The position numbers and the translations under genes are program-made. A DNA stretch of 54,501 nt, from the NCBI GenBank assembly GCA_035936835.1, contig DASYVT010000205.1, forward strand, positions 1 through 54,501, read 5' to 3'. This DNA is from Candidatus Methylomirabilota bacterium (GTDB taxonomy: Bacteria; Methylomirabilota; Methylomirabilia; Rokubacteriales; CSP1-6). Positions 26,496 to 34,316 of the stretch are shown here, piece after piece; position 1 is the stretch's first letter, and each line of letters begins with the position of its first letter. Under the pieces are notes generated by a model, which did no database searches, was not told the DNA's origin, and worked only from the letters and a program-made list of their open reading frames with translations.

Positions 26496-28255
26496 CGCGC
26501 CCGGCGGCGTCATGGGCCGTTGCGGCCCTTGCGGCGCTCCTGGCGCTCTCCCTTCTGCTGCCCGGCCTCGGGCGAGCGCCCTTCGACGATCCGGGCGAGG
26601 GACAGCATGCCGAGATCGCGCGCGAGGCCTGGGCCTCCGGCGATCTGCTCGACTTGAGACTTAACGGTGTCCGCTACTTCGACAAGCCGCCGCTCCTGTA
26701 CTGGCTGATCGCGCTCGACTTCCGCGTTTGGGACCCGTCCGAGTGGGCCGCACGGCTGCCCTCTGTCGCGGGAGCCGCCGCCGCCGCCGCGGCGACGGCG
26801 TTCCTCGGCGCGCGTCTCCTCGGCCCGGGCGCCGGGCTCCTCGCCGCCGCAGCGCTCTTGTCCTGCGCGCTCTTTGCGGTCTTCGGCCGCTACGTTCGTC
26901 CCGAGACGCTCTTCGCGGCCGCCATCCAGATCGGACTGACGGGGCTCCTGCTGGGCGTGACGGGCGACGGGCGGCGCGCCAGGCGCTGGGCCGTCGCGGG
27001 CTGCGCCGCGCTCGGCGCTGCGTCGCTCGCCAAGGACCCGCTCGGGCTCATCGCGCCACTGGCCGCGGTCGCCGCCGCGCTCGCGGCCTGTGGGCGCCTG
27101 CGGCCTGTCCGTCGGTGGCTGCCGTGGGCGGGAGTGGCGCTCATGCTGCTGGTGGGTCTCGGCTGGTATGCCTGGAGCGCGCTCCGGCATCCGGGCTTTC
27201 TCTGGTACGCCGTCGTGGACAACCATCTCCTCAACGCGGTCGGGCTCCGCCATTTTCCGGATGAAGATGTCCCGCTTGCCACCGGGGAGTTCCTTGCCGT
27301 GGCCGCGCTCGGCGCTTTTCCGTGGATCATTCCCGCCGGGCTCGTGATGGTGTCGCTCTACCGCAGGCGGGCCTGGCGAGATCCCGAGGAGACGCCCTGG
27401 GTTGCCCTCGCCGTGTGGATCATCGGGCTCTGGGGCCTCTTCACGCTCTCGGCCTTCAAGCTGCCCCACTACGGTCTACCGGCGTACCCGGCCATCGCGC
27501 TGCTGGCCGCGCGCTGGTGGACCGAGCGCGGGGAGCGCGGCCGCGCGCCGGCCCTCGTCCACGCGGGGCTCTTCGCGCTCATCGCCGTGGGGCTCGGCCT
27601 GGTGGCCGTCGGCGACGGCAAGGGCTTCCTGGACACAGTCTTCTCCGCTGTCGACGTCAACACCCGCAAAGGCGCCACCGCCGCCCAGGCTTCTCCGCTG
27701 CCGCCCTGGTCCGCGCTCCAGCCGCTGGTGGCCCGGACTGCGCTGGTTATTGGGGCGGGAGCGGTCACCCTTGGCGTGATCGCATGGCGCCGCGCCGGGC
27801 GGTGGACTGGGGCCGTCGTGGCCACGACCATGCTGGCCGTGATGCCGGCTGCGACCCGCGCCCTCGACCTCGTCGCCGGCGCCCGCGCCGTGACCGGCAT
27901 GGCGGCCGAGGTGCGGCGCCTCGCGGCGCTGGGCGCGCTGCTGGCCCACGAGGGCGCAATCGAGAACTCGGGCGCGCTCGAGTTCTACTCGGGTCGCCGC
28001 CCGGTGCTCGTGGACGCTCGGCGCAGCGTGCTGGGCATCGGCGCGACCTTTCCGGATGCCGCGGGTACGTTCTGGACGGCCGACGAGCTCGCCGCGGCGT
28101 GGTTGTCGGGCCGCCCCATCCTGTTAGTGACGTCGCGCGAGCCTCGGCGGAGTGGGGTCTCAACGCTGCCCTCCGACCGCGTGAGGCTGCTTCGCGCCGA
28201 GAACGGCCGCTGGCTCTATGCCCCGGTTCCGCCTACCGCCGCGGCGACGCGCTAG
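26492..28255 (+). CDS. ArnT/PMT-family membrane glycosyltransferase
   Basis: 587 aa, GTG start overlapping the ATPase stop. The N-terminus has one helix and then the GT-C acidic loop FDDPGEGQHAEIAREAW with Y-F-D-K-P-P-L-LYW, the signature of ArnT/PMT-like enzymes that take sugars from polyprenyl phosphates. Around ten to twelve hydrophobic segments follow, then a soluble C-terminal domain (about 480-587). It could transfer a sugar to the exported product or to a lipid. The GT2 half of the upstream fusion, which resembles polyprenyl-phosphate sugar synthases, could supply its donor; that link is inference. Confidence 0.88.
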   Translation: MTRPAASWAVAALAALLALSLLLPGLGRAPFDDPGEGQHAEIAREAWASGDLLDLRLNGVRYFDKPPLLYWLIALDFRVWDPSEWAARLPSVAGAAAAAAATAFLGARLLGPGAGLLAAAALLSCALFAVFGRYVRPETLFAAAIQIGLTGLLLGVTGDGRRARRWAVAGCAALGAASLAKDPLGLIAPLAAVAAALAACGRLRPVRRWLPWAGVALMLLVGLGWYAWSALRHPGFLWYAVVDNHLLNAVGLRHFPDEDVPLATGEFLAVAALGAFPWIIPAGLVMVSLYRRRAWRDPEETPWVALAVWIIGLWGLFTLSAFKLPHYGLPAYPAIALLAARWWTERGERGRAPALVHAGLFALIAVGLGLVAVGDGKGFLDTVFSAVDVNTRKGATAAQASPLPPWSALQPLVARTALVIGAGAVTLGVIAWRRAGRWTGAVVATTMLAVMPAATRALDLVAGARAVTGMAAEVRRLAALGALLAHEGAIENSGALEFYSGRRPVLVDARRSVLGIGATFPDAAGTFWTADELAAAWLSGRPILLVTSREPRRSGVSTLPSDRVRLLRAENGRWLYAPVPPTAAATR

Positions 28256-28275
28256 CCGCCCGAACGTGGAGGTAG

Positions 28276-28309
28276 CCCGCAGGTAGAGATGGCCCGCAGG
28301 TAGAGATGG
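28276..28309 (+). repeat. Perfect 17-bp tandem duplication upstream of hpnJ
   Basis: The 17-mer CCCGCAGGTAGAGATGG occurs twice without a gap (28276-28292 and 28293-28309) in the 89-bp space between the glycosyltransferase and hpnJ. A partial third copy (GGTAGCCCGC) precedes it. It may be an operator or a recent slippage duplication. Confidence 0.8.
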
Positions 28310-28327
28310 TCCGTCCGGCCGCGTTTT

Positions 28328-28335
28328 GCTATGGT
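28328..28335 (+). promoter_or_regulatory. Putative extended -10 of hpnJ
   Basis: TGCTATGGT-like extended -10 with hexamer TATGGT at 28330-28335, 9 nt before ATG 28345. It lies just after the tandem 17-mer repeat, which would then sit at about -17 to -50, a position where a regulator could act. Confidence 0.3.
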
Positions 28336-28344
28336 GGGCCGGAC

Positions 28345-29784
28345 ATGGCGGCCGACTATCTCCGCACCCTGTTCCTCCACCCCCCCTCGCGGGAGGGTTT
28401 CGACGGTGGCGCCGGCTCGCGCTACCAGGCGAAACGGGAGATCCGCTCCTTCTGGTATCCAACCTGGCTCGCCCAGCCCGCGGCGCTGGTCCCGGGCTCG
28501 AGACTGGTCGACGCCCCTCCGGACGGTCTCACGCTGGACGATATCCGGCCGCTGGCGCGCCAGTACGACCTCTGCGTCATGCACACGAGCACGCCGTCCT
28601 TCCCCGGCGACATCGCGGTCGCCGAGGCGCTCAAGGCCGAGAACCCGCGCCTGATGATCGGCATGGTCGGCGCGGCGGTGGCCGTGGCGCCGGAGGCCTG
28701 CCTCGCGGCGGGTGGGGCGCTCGATTTCGTGGCGGGCAGCGAGTTCGACTTCACCATCCAGGAGGTGGCCCATGGGCGCCCGCTCCGGGATGTGAAGGGC
28801 CTCTCGTACCGCGTCAACGGGCGAGTCGCGCACACGCCCGCCCGGCCCATCCTCGAGAACATGGATCTCCTGCCGTTCGTCACGCCTGTCTACAAGCGTG
28901 ACCTCACGGTCGAGCACTACGCCATCGGCTATCTCAAGCACCCGTATGTCTCCCTCTACACGGGACGCGGGTGCCGCTCCAAGTGCACCTTCTGCCTCTG
29001 GCCCCAGACGGTCGGCGGCCAGCGCTACCGGACGCGGAGCGTGGAGCACGTCGCCGAGGAGATGGCGATGGCGCAGCGACTGTTCCCGCAGGTCAAGGAG
29101 TTCTTCTTCGACGATGACACGTTCACCGACGACCTGCCGAGGGCCGAGGCCATCGCCGCGCGCCTGGGCAGGCTCGGCATCACCTGGTCGGTCAACGCCA
29201 AGGCCAATGTCCCGTACGCGACGCTCAAGGTGTTGAAGGACAACGGGCTCCGGCTCCTGCTCGTCGGTTACGAATCCGGCAACCAGCAGATCCTGAACAA
29301 TATCAAGAAGGGTGTCCGCCTCGACGTCGCGCGGCGTTTTACCCGCGACTGCAAGGCGCTCGGCATCGCCATCCACGGCACCTTCATCCTGGGCCTGCCG
29401 GGCGAGACCCGCGACACCATCCAGGAGACCATCCGGTTCGCGTGCGAGATCGACCCGACCACCATCCAGGTCTCGCTGGCCGCGCCCTATCCGGGGACGT
29501 CGCTGTATGCCGAGGCGCGGCGCAACGGCTGGATCGAAGCCGAGGAGCTGGTGGACGACACGGGAGTGCAGCTGAGCACCATCGGCTACCCGCATCTCCC
29601 GCGAGCCGAGATCTACCGCTCGGTGGATGAGGTGTACCGGCGCTTCTACTTCCGCCCGCGCAAGATGATCTCGCTCGGCGCCGAGATGCTGCGCAATCGC
29701 GAGGTCATGCGGCGCCGCCTCTCCGAGGGGCGCGAGTTCCTGCGCTTTCTCCGCAAGCACCGGGAGACGGCGCCTGCCGGTTAG
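28345..29784 (+). CDS. hpnJ: Hopanoid biosynthesis radical SAM protein HpnJ
   Basis: 479 aa from ATG 28345. The N-terminus (LFLHPPSREGFDGGAGSRY, then WYPTWLAQPAALVPGS) is characteristic of HpnJ and contains a degenerate B12-binding-like domain. The radical SAM cluster is C210, C214, C217 in GRGCRSKCTFC. HpnJ acts with the hopanoid glycosyltransferase HpnI and deacetylase HpnK; it performs the ring contraction that makes the cyclitol ether headgroup of bacteriohopanetetrol. No other hpn gene is in the window, so it is an isolated copy. A 13-codon longer start at 28306 is possible but less well placed. Confidence 0.92.
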   Translation: MAADYLRTLFLHPPSREGFDGGAGSRYQAKREIRSFWYPTWLAQPAALVPGSRLVDAPPDGLTLDDIRPLARQYDLCVMHTSTPSFPGDIAVAEALKAENPRLMIGMVGAAVAVAPEACLAAGGALDFVAGSEFDFTIQEVAHGRPLRDVKGLSYRVNGRVAHTPARPILENMDLLPFVTPVYKRDLTVEHYAIGYLKHPYVSLYTGRGCRSKCTFCLWPQTVGGQRYRTRSVEHVAEEMAMAQRLFPQVKEFFFDDDTFTDDLPRAEAIAARLGRLGITWSVNAKANVPYATLKVLKDNGLRLLLVGYESGNQQILNNIKKGVRLDVARRFTRDCKALGIAIHGTFILGLPGETRDTIQETIRFACEIDPTTIQVSLAAPYPGTSLYAEARRNGWIEAEELVDDTGVQLSTIGYPHLPRAEIYRSVDEVYRRFYFRPRKMISLGAEMLRNREVMRRRLSEGREFLRFLRKHRETAPAG

Positions 29785-29838
29785 TCACCCCGCCCCGCGC
29801 GCCGCCCGCCCTCCGGCGGTCGGGCGGAACCCGTGTGT

Positions 29839-29844
29839 TAGCAT
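29839..29844 (+). promoter_or_regulatory. Putative -10 of serA
   Basis: TAGCAT, preceded by TGT as an extended -10, lies 6 nt before the serA ATG. A start at or just before the ATG would make the mRNA leaderless; no ribosome-binding site is visible. Confidence 0.3.
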
Positions 29845-29850
29845 ATCGGT

Positions 29851-31446
29851 ATGAAAGTCCTCGTCATCGACGCGATCGCGCAGGAGGGGATCGCCTTTCT
29901 CGCGGAGCGCGGGTTCGAGGTCGAACAGGTCTCGTCCAAGATTCCGCGGGCGGAGCTCTTCGAGAAGATCGCGGGCTACGAGGCCATCATCACCCGCTCG
30001 TCCACCACGGTGAATGCCGAGTTCCTCGGCCACGCGCGGCGCCTGCGCTTCCTCGGGCGGGCGGGCGTGGGCGTGGACAATATCGACGTCGAGGCCTGCT
30101 CCCGCCAGGGCGTGGTGGTCGCCAATGCCCCCTATGGCAACGTGGTGTCGGCCGCCGAGCACACGGTCGGCATGCTCCTGGCCCTCGTGCGGAAGATCCC
30201 GTCCGCCCACGAGGCGCTCAAGCGGCTCGAGTGGGATCGCGGCATCTACGGCTCCGAGCTGTTCCGGAAGACCGCCGGCGTGATCGGCCTCGGCAAGGTC
30301 GGCTCGCGGGTCGCCGCGCGACTGCGCGCCTTCGACATGGACGTTCTGGTCTACGACCCGTACATCCCCGAGGGCCGCGCGCGGGATCTGGGCGTGCGGC
30401 TGACCGATCTCCAGACGCTGCTGACCCAGGCCGACATCGTCACGGTGCACGTGCCGCTCTCGGACGAGACGGAGAACATGCTGGCGGCGCGCGAGATCGC
30501 GCTGATGAAGCCGGGCGTCCGCATCGTCAACTGCGCGCGCGGCGGCATCGTCAGCGAGCCCGACCTCCTGGCCGCGCTCGAGTCGAGGCACGTCGCCGGG
30601 GCGGCGGTGGATGTCTGGACGGAAGAGCCGCCGGTCTCGCCGCTCGTCAAGCGCCTGGTCCAGCACCCGCGCGTGATCGTGACGCCGCACCTGGGGGCCA
30701 ATACGCAGGAGGCGCAGGTCAACGTCGCCGTGGACGTGGCGCGGCAGCTGGCGGCGTTCCGCGACGGCGAGCTGCTCGAGCACGCGGTCAACGTGCCGGT
30801 GGGCGACCGCGAGAGCATGGCCGAGATCCGGCCGTTCGTGACGCTGGCGGAGATCCTCGGCCGCTTCTGCCTCCAGCTCGAGAAGGACAATGTCGAGCGC
30901 GTCGAGGTGGACGTCGCGGGGCTGGTCGCCAGGCGGGACCCGGAGCTGATCGGCCGCGCCGTGCTGAAGGGCCTCCTCGACGGCGTCACCGCCCAGACGG
31001 TCAACCTCGTGAACGCGCGGCTCGTGGCGCGGGAGCGCGGGCTCGAGGTCGTGATCCGGACCGACGAGGCGGCGCCGTCGGGTTACACGAACCTCGTCAC
31101 CGTCACCACCCAAGCCGGAATCGGGCGGAAGATCATCGCGGGCACTGTCTTCGACGGGGCGCCGAGGATCGTGCGGCTCCGGGACCTTCACATCGAGTTC
31201 ATTCCCGAAGGGCATGTCCTCGTGCTCTCGTACGAGGACCGGCCCGGTATGGTCGGTAAAATCGGCTCCATCCTCGGCCGTCACAACGTGAACATCGCCT
31301 CGATGCACGTCGGGCGCCGCACGAAGCGAGGGCGCGCCATCGTCGTGCTGCTCCTCGACGAGGACGTCGCGCCCGAGGTCATGGAGGAAGTCTCGAAGGC
31401 CGTCGAGGCCGATTTCGCCCGCGTCATCCGGCTGGGGGCGCGATGA
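29851..31446 (+). CDS. serA: D-3-phosphoglycerate dehydrogenase
   Basis: 531 aa, the long form. It has the split substrate domain (1-100 and 285-320), the Rossmann NAD domain with VIGLGKVGSRVA, and the catalytic trio Arg in NCARGGIV, Glu in WTEEPP and His in TPHLGANT. An intervening allosteric substrate-binding domain and a C-terminal ACT domain (LVLSYEDRPGMVGKIGSIL) end the protein and normally bind serine for feedback inhibition. It catalyses the first step of serine synthesis. Its stop overlaps the next gene. Confidence 0.96.
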   Translation: MKVLVIDAIAQEGIAFLAERGFEVEQVSSKIPRAELFEKIAGYEAIITRSSTTVNAEFLGHARRLRFLGRAGVGVDNIDVEACSRQGVVVANAPYGNVVSAAEHTVGMLLALVRKIPSAHEALKRLEWDRGIYGSELFRKTAGVIGLGKVGSRVAARLRAFDMDVLVYDPYIPEGRARDLGVRLTDLQTLLTQADIVTVHVPLSDETENMLAAREIALMKPGVRIVNCARGGIVSEPDLLAALESRHVAGAAVDVWTEEPPVSPLVKRLVQHPRVIVTPHLGANTQEAQVNVAVDVARQLAAFRDGELLEHAVNVPVGDRESMAEIRPFVTLAEILGRFCLQLEKDNVERVEVDVAGLVARRDPELIGRAVLKGLLDGVTAQTVNLVNARLVARERGLEVVIRTDEAAPSGYTNLVTVTTQAGIGRKIIAGTVFDGAPRIVRLRDLHIEFIPEGHVLVLSYEDRPGMVGKIGSILGRHNVNIASMHVGRRTKRGRAIVVLLLDEDVAPEVMEEVSKAVEADFARVIRLGAR

Positions 31447-31871
31447 TGGCCGCTGCGTCGAAGCGCGCGGCCGCCGCCCCATTGCGCACGCGGCGCGCCG
31501 CGCGCGGCTTCGAGCGGCGCCCCTGGGGAGGGTTCGAGACCCTCCAGGTGGGCGCGGGCTACAAGGTCAAGCGCCTGGTGGTCCAGCCGGGCCACCGCAT
31601 CAGCCTCCAGCGCCACCGATTCCGCGCGGAGCACTGGGTGGTCGTGGCCGGCGCCCCGCGCGTCGTCATCGAGGGCAGGGCGCGGCGGCTCAAGCCCCCC
31701 GCCACCGTCGATGTGCCCCGCGGCGCCTGGCACCGGATCGAGAACCCCGGCCGGCGCCCGGTGGTCATCATCGAGGTCCAGCACGGATCGCATCTCGATG
31801 AACGCGACATCGTCCGCCGCCACGACGACTATGGCCGCGCGGACGGTGTCACCCGGCCCCGTTCGCGCTAG
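31443..31871 (+). CDS. Stand-alone cupin, mannose-6-phosphate isomerase type II domain
   Basis: 142 aa, ATG overlapping the serA stop. It corresponds to the C-terminal PMI cupin (PF01050) of bifunctional GMP/PMI proteins: RPWGGFETLQVG, KRLVVQPGHRISLQRH with metal His, EHWVVVAG, and VPRGAWHRIENPG. The pyrophosphorylase half is absent, so it probably isomerises fructose-6-P to mannose-6-P alone or with a separate GMP. A basic 20-residue N-terminal tail is unusual. Confidence 0.88.
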   Translation: MMAAASKRAAAAPLRTRRAARGFERRPWGGFETLQVGAGYKVKRLVVQPGHRISLQRHRFRAEHWVVVAGAPRVVIEGRARRLKPPATVDVPRGAWHRIENPGRRPVVIIEVQHGSHLDERDIVRRHDDYGRADGVTRPRSR

Positions 31872-31884
31872 CGTCGGATCCCGC

Positions 31885-32538
31885 CTAGTTCAGGTACTTC
31901 GACACTCCGAGATAGATCGCCGCCAGGCTAAGGTACTCGTGCAGGACGGCTTCGGCCTGGCGGCGCTTCCGCCACCAGCCGTCTCTGGGGAAGTCATCTT
32001 CCATCACGAGCGCGATCAGGCCCTCGATGTTTCCGGAGGCTTCTCGCGTCCACACGAGCTTCACTCGCCGCGAGTGCTGGGGCGACGTGACCAGGATGAC
32101 CCGCCGCCAGCGACGAGCCCGCGCCGTCTCAGCCACGACCCTGAGCTCTGCCTCCGTGGTCTTGACCGGGATGGAGAGGAGGACGATGGCGTCGGGCGGC
32201 ACGCCATGCTTTTCGAGGACGAGGCGGGATTCACCCTGGTAGTCGAGGCGGCGCACGCCGAGCGCGATGAGCTCGCGGACCCGGTCGGGCGTGAAGTCGT
32301 TGGAGAGGACGATCCGCGGCGCCCAACCCTTGCGGTAGAGTCCGGCGGCGGTGGCCTCACGGATTGGGATGCCGCCCGCCATGATGACGACGGCGTCGGC
32401 GGGCGCCAGCGCGTCCTCCACGACGAGGGCCCGGCCGACGAGGCGGAGCGCCGGCCGGTGAGCGGCCGCGGCCAGAACCACCAGCGCCGCCGCTAGTAGG
32501 GCGGCGACGGCGAGCCAGCGGCGCGCGCGCGGCGTCAC
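31885..32538 (-). CDS. YdcF/SanA-like DUF218 membrane-anchored protein
   Basis: 217 aa from GTG 32538, which overlaps the stop of the M48 peptidase gene (GTGA). One N-terminal membrane helix (about 7-25) is followed by the DUF218 fold: ADAVVIMAGGIPIREATAAGLY, RLVLEKHGVPPDAI and VILVTSPQHSRRV. Members are implicated in envelope polysaccharide or vancomycin resistance in other bacteria, but their reaction is not settled. A much longer open frame to 33816 is only an antiparallel artefact over the M48 gene. Confidence 0.85.
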   Translation of the reverse strand: MTPRARRWLAVAALLAAALVVLAAAAHRPALRLVGRALVVEDALAPADAVVIMAGGIPIREATAAGLYRKGWAPRIVLSNDFTPDRVRELIALGVRRLDYQGESRLVLEKHGVPPDAIVLLSIPVKTTEAELRVVAETARARRWRRVILVTSPQHSRRVKLVWTREASGNIEGLIALVMEDDFPRDGWWRKRRQAEAVLHEYLSLAAIYLGVSKYLN

Positions 32539-33851
32539 CGCTCCAGCTCGACCAGGTACTCCTTGATCCTGCGGGCGTCCGGCGCGTCCGGCTTGAGGGC
32601 GAGGTACTTCCGGAACGCTTCCTTGGACTTCTCCGTCTGCTTGCTCTGGTAGTAGAGGAAGCCCATCTGTCGGAACGGGTCGGGGTAGGTCGGGTCGAGG
32701 GCGGCCGCGCGGTCGTAGGCCTGGAGCGCCTGGGCGACGAGCGCCGGCTTGTCGGCGGGGTTCTTGGCGCGCTGGGCCTGGAGGCGGTAGAGGTCGCCGT
32801 AGTAGAGATGGGTCGTCGGGTCCTTGGGCGCTAGCGGCAGCACGCGGTCGAGCTGGGCCTTGGCCAGCCCGAAGCGGCCGGCGCGGATGTCGAGCGCGGC
32901 GTTCTCGCGCACGATGGTGCGGGTGCGCATCGCGAACTCGTCCGTGTTCCGGACGCCCCCGGCCGTCTCCGTCGCCGCGTACTTCGTCTTCAGCAGATCC
33001 AGGGTGTTGGCGATCCGCTCGTCGAGCCGCGGGTGGTTGCCGAAGAAGAAGTTTTCGAGCTTGCTCCCGTCGCCGTGGTCGTCCTTGAGGAGCTCGAACA
33101 CGCGCGGCGCCTCGGCCGGGTCGTAGCCGGCCTTGACCATGCGCTCCATCCCCTCGCGGTCCGCCTCGCGCTCGAGGTCGCGCCCGAAGCCGTTGACGGA
33201 CGCGATGAAGGCGAGCTGGAGGCCGAGCCCGAGGAAGATGTTCGACGTCGTCCGCAGCACCTCGGCGGAGACGTAGTTGCCTTTCCCAGCCTGGGTGCCG
33301 GCCGCGACCGCGACCCCGAGCGAGGCGGCGATGGCCAGCGCGGTGAACCAGATCTGCTTGTTCTGCGCGTCGCGGTTGAACATGAGCGCGTGGCGGTTCG
33401 TCACGTGCGTCAGCTCGTGGCCGAGGATCATGGACAGCTGCGCTTCGTTCTCGACACGGCTGAGGAGCCCGGTGTGGATGTACACCTTGCCGTTCGGCAT
33501 GGCGAAGGCATTGAGCGTCGGGTCGCGGAAGACGGCAATGCGGGGGGCGGGCGCGCCCGCCTTCTGCGCCTCGTCGGGCACGAGCGTGGCCGCAACGCCG
33601 GACAGGTAGTCTTCCAGGAGGGGATCGTCGTGGGTCTTGCCGAGCTTGCCGAGCTTCTCCTCCTCCTTCTCGGCGTCGCTCCAGAGCTGCCGCTCGTCGG
33701 GCTCCGGGCTGAAGGGCTTGCCCTGGTAGCCCATGGGGGGGACGCTGGTCGAGGCGCACCCGGCCAAGAGGACCGTGACCAGGGTCCAGGCCCAAAACTT
33801 GGTAGACCACCCCCACCGGTTGTACGATGACCGCCAGGAGGTGCTAGCCAT
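32535..33851 (-). CDS. M48-family zinc metallopeptidase lipoprotein with TPR tail
   Basis: 438 aa from ATG 33851 with AAGGAT about 8 nt upstream. The signal peptide ends in lipobox LLAGC (Cys32). The zinc site is H145-E-L-T-H149 (ILGHELTHV) with the third ligand Glu in READREGMERM. About 270-438 is a TPR-like helical region (YGDLYRLQAQRAKN, FRQMGFLYYQSK). The layout matches BepA/YfgC-like envelope quality-control peptidases that act at the outer membrane. It is operonic with the YdcF-like gene and overlaps head-to-head with the lipoprotein gene at 33850. Confidence 0.9.
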   Translation of the reverse strand: MASTSWRSSYNRWGWSTKFWAWTLVTVLLAGCASTSVPPMGYQGKPFSPEPDERQLWSDAEKEEEKLGKLGKTHDDPLLEDYLSGVAATLVPDEAQKAGAPAPRIAVFRDPTLNAFAMPNGKVYIHTGLLSRVENEAQLSMILGHELTHVTNRHALMFNRDAQNKQIWFTALAIAASLGVAVAAGTQAGKGNYVSAEVLRTTSNIFLGLGLQLAFIASVNGFGRDLEREADREGMERMVKAGYDPAEAPRVFELLKDDHGDGSKLENFFFGNHPRLDERIANTLDLLKTKYAATETAGGVRNTDEFAMRTRTIVRENAALDIRAGRFGLAKAQLDRVLPLAPKDPTTHLYYGDLYRLQAQRAKNPADKPALVAQALQAYDRAAALDPTYPDPFRQMGFLYYQSKQTEKSKEAFRKYLALKPDAPDARRIKEYLVELER

Positions 33852-34254
33852 GCGTCGTATCCTTGCTCTGTCACTCTGCCTGCTGGCCGCGACGGCTTGC
33901 GCGTCCAACCCGCCGCGCGTCCAGCGCAGCGAGTTCGAAGACATTCCCGTTCCCAAGGGTCTCACCGTCGACCTCAACAAGTCCACGATCATCGAGTCTC
34001 CGACGGTCAAGGCCGCCCGCCTGTTCTACAAGGGGCGGGTCGAGATCGAAAGCCTGGCCCTGGCTTTCCGGACGACTCTCGAGGCCAATGGCTGGCGGAA
34101 CATCTCGGCCACGACTGCCTCCGACAAGGGTATCACCCAGATCTACGAGAAGACCGGCAGCTCGCTGCAGGTGCTGATCTACGAGGGCTGGTACGACACC
34201 TGGGTCGAGATGTCTGCCACCCGGGCGATCACTTCGAACGGTCAGCCGAAGTAG
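33850..34254 (+). CDS. Small lipoprotein of unknown function
   Basis: 134 aa, ATG 33850 with a strong AGGAGGT 6-8 nt upstream. The signal ends ATAC (Cys17), a lipoprotein cleavage site. The mature domain (about 35-125) has an alternating strand pattern (FYKGRVEIESLALAFRTTL, YEGWYDTWVEM). I do not recognise a named family; it may be a DUF4810- or BamE-like envelope lipoprotein, without good evidence for either. Its ATG shares the sequence CATG with the M48 gene's start on the other strand. Confidence 0.75.
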   Translation: MRRILALSLCLLAATACASNPPRVQRSEFEDIPVPKGLTVDLNKSTIIESPTVKAARLFYKGRVEIESLALAFRTTLEANGWRNISATTASDKGITQIYEKTGSSLQVLIYEGWYDTWVEMSATRAITSNGQPK

Positions 34255-34316
34255 GCTGGGCTCAGTGCGCCGTCCGGGCCCCGGGTGCGGGCGGTCGATC
34301 GCGGGCGCGCCGCGGG

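Noticed and set aside
31885-33816. 643-codon minus-strand frame joining the YdcF-like gene to upstream sequence
   Set aside because: Only the part after 32538 has family resemblance. The rest is out of frame with the real M48 peptidase, which occupies the same strand.
34255-34316. Terminator between the lipoprotein gene and the RpiB-Pgi gene
   Set aside because: The 62-bp convergent gap is GC-rich but I could not find a convincing stem-loop with a T tract.
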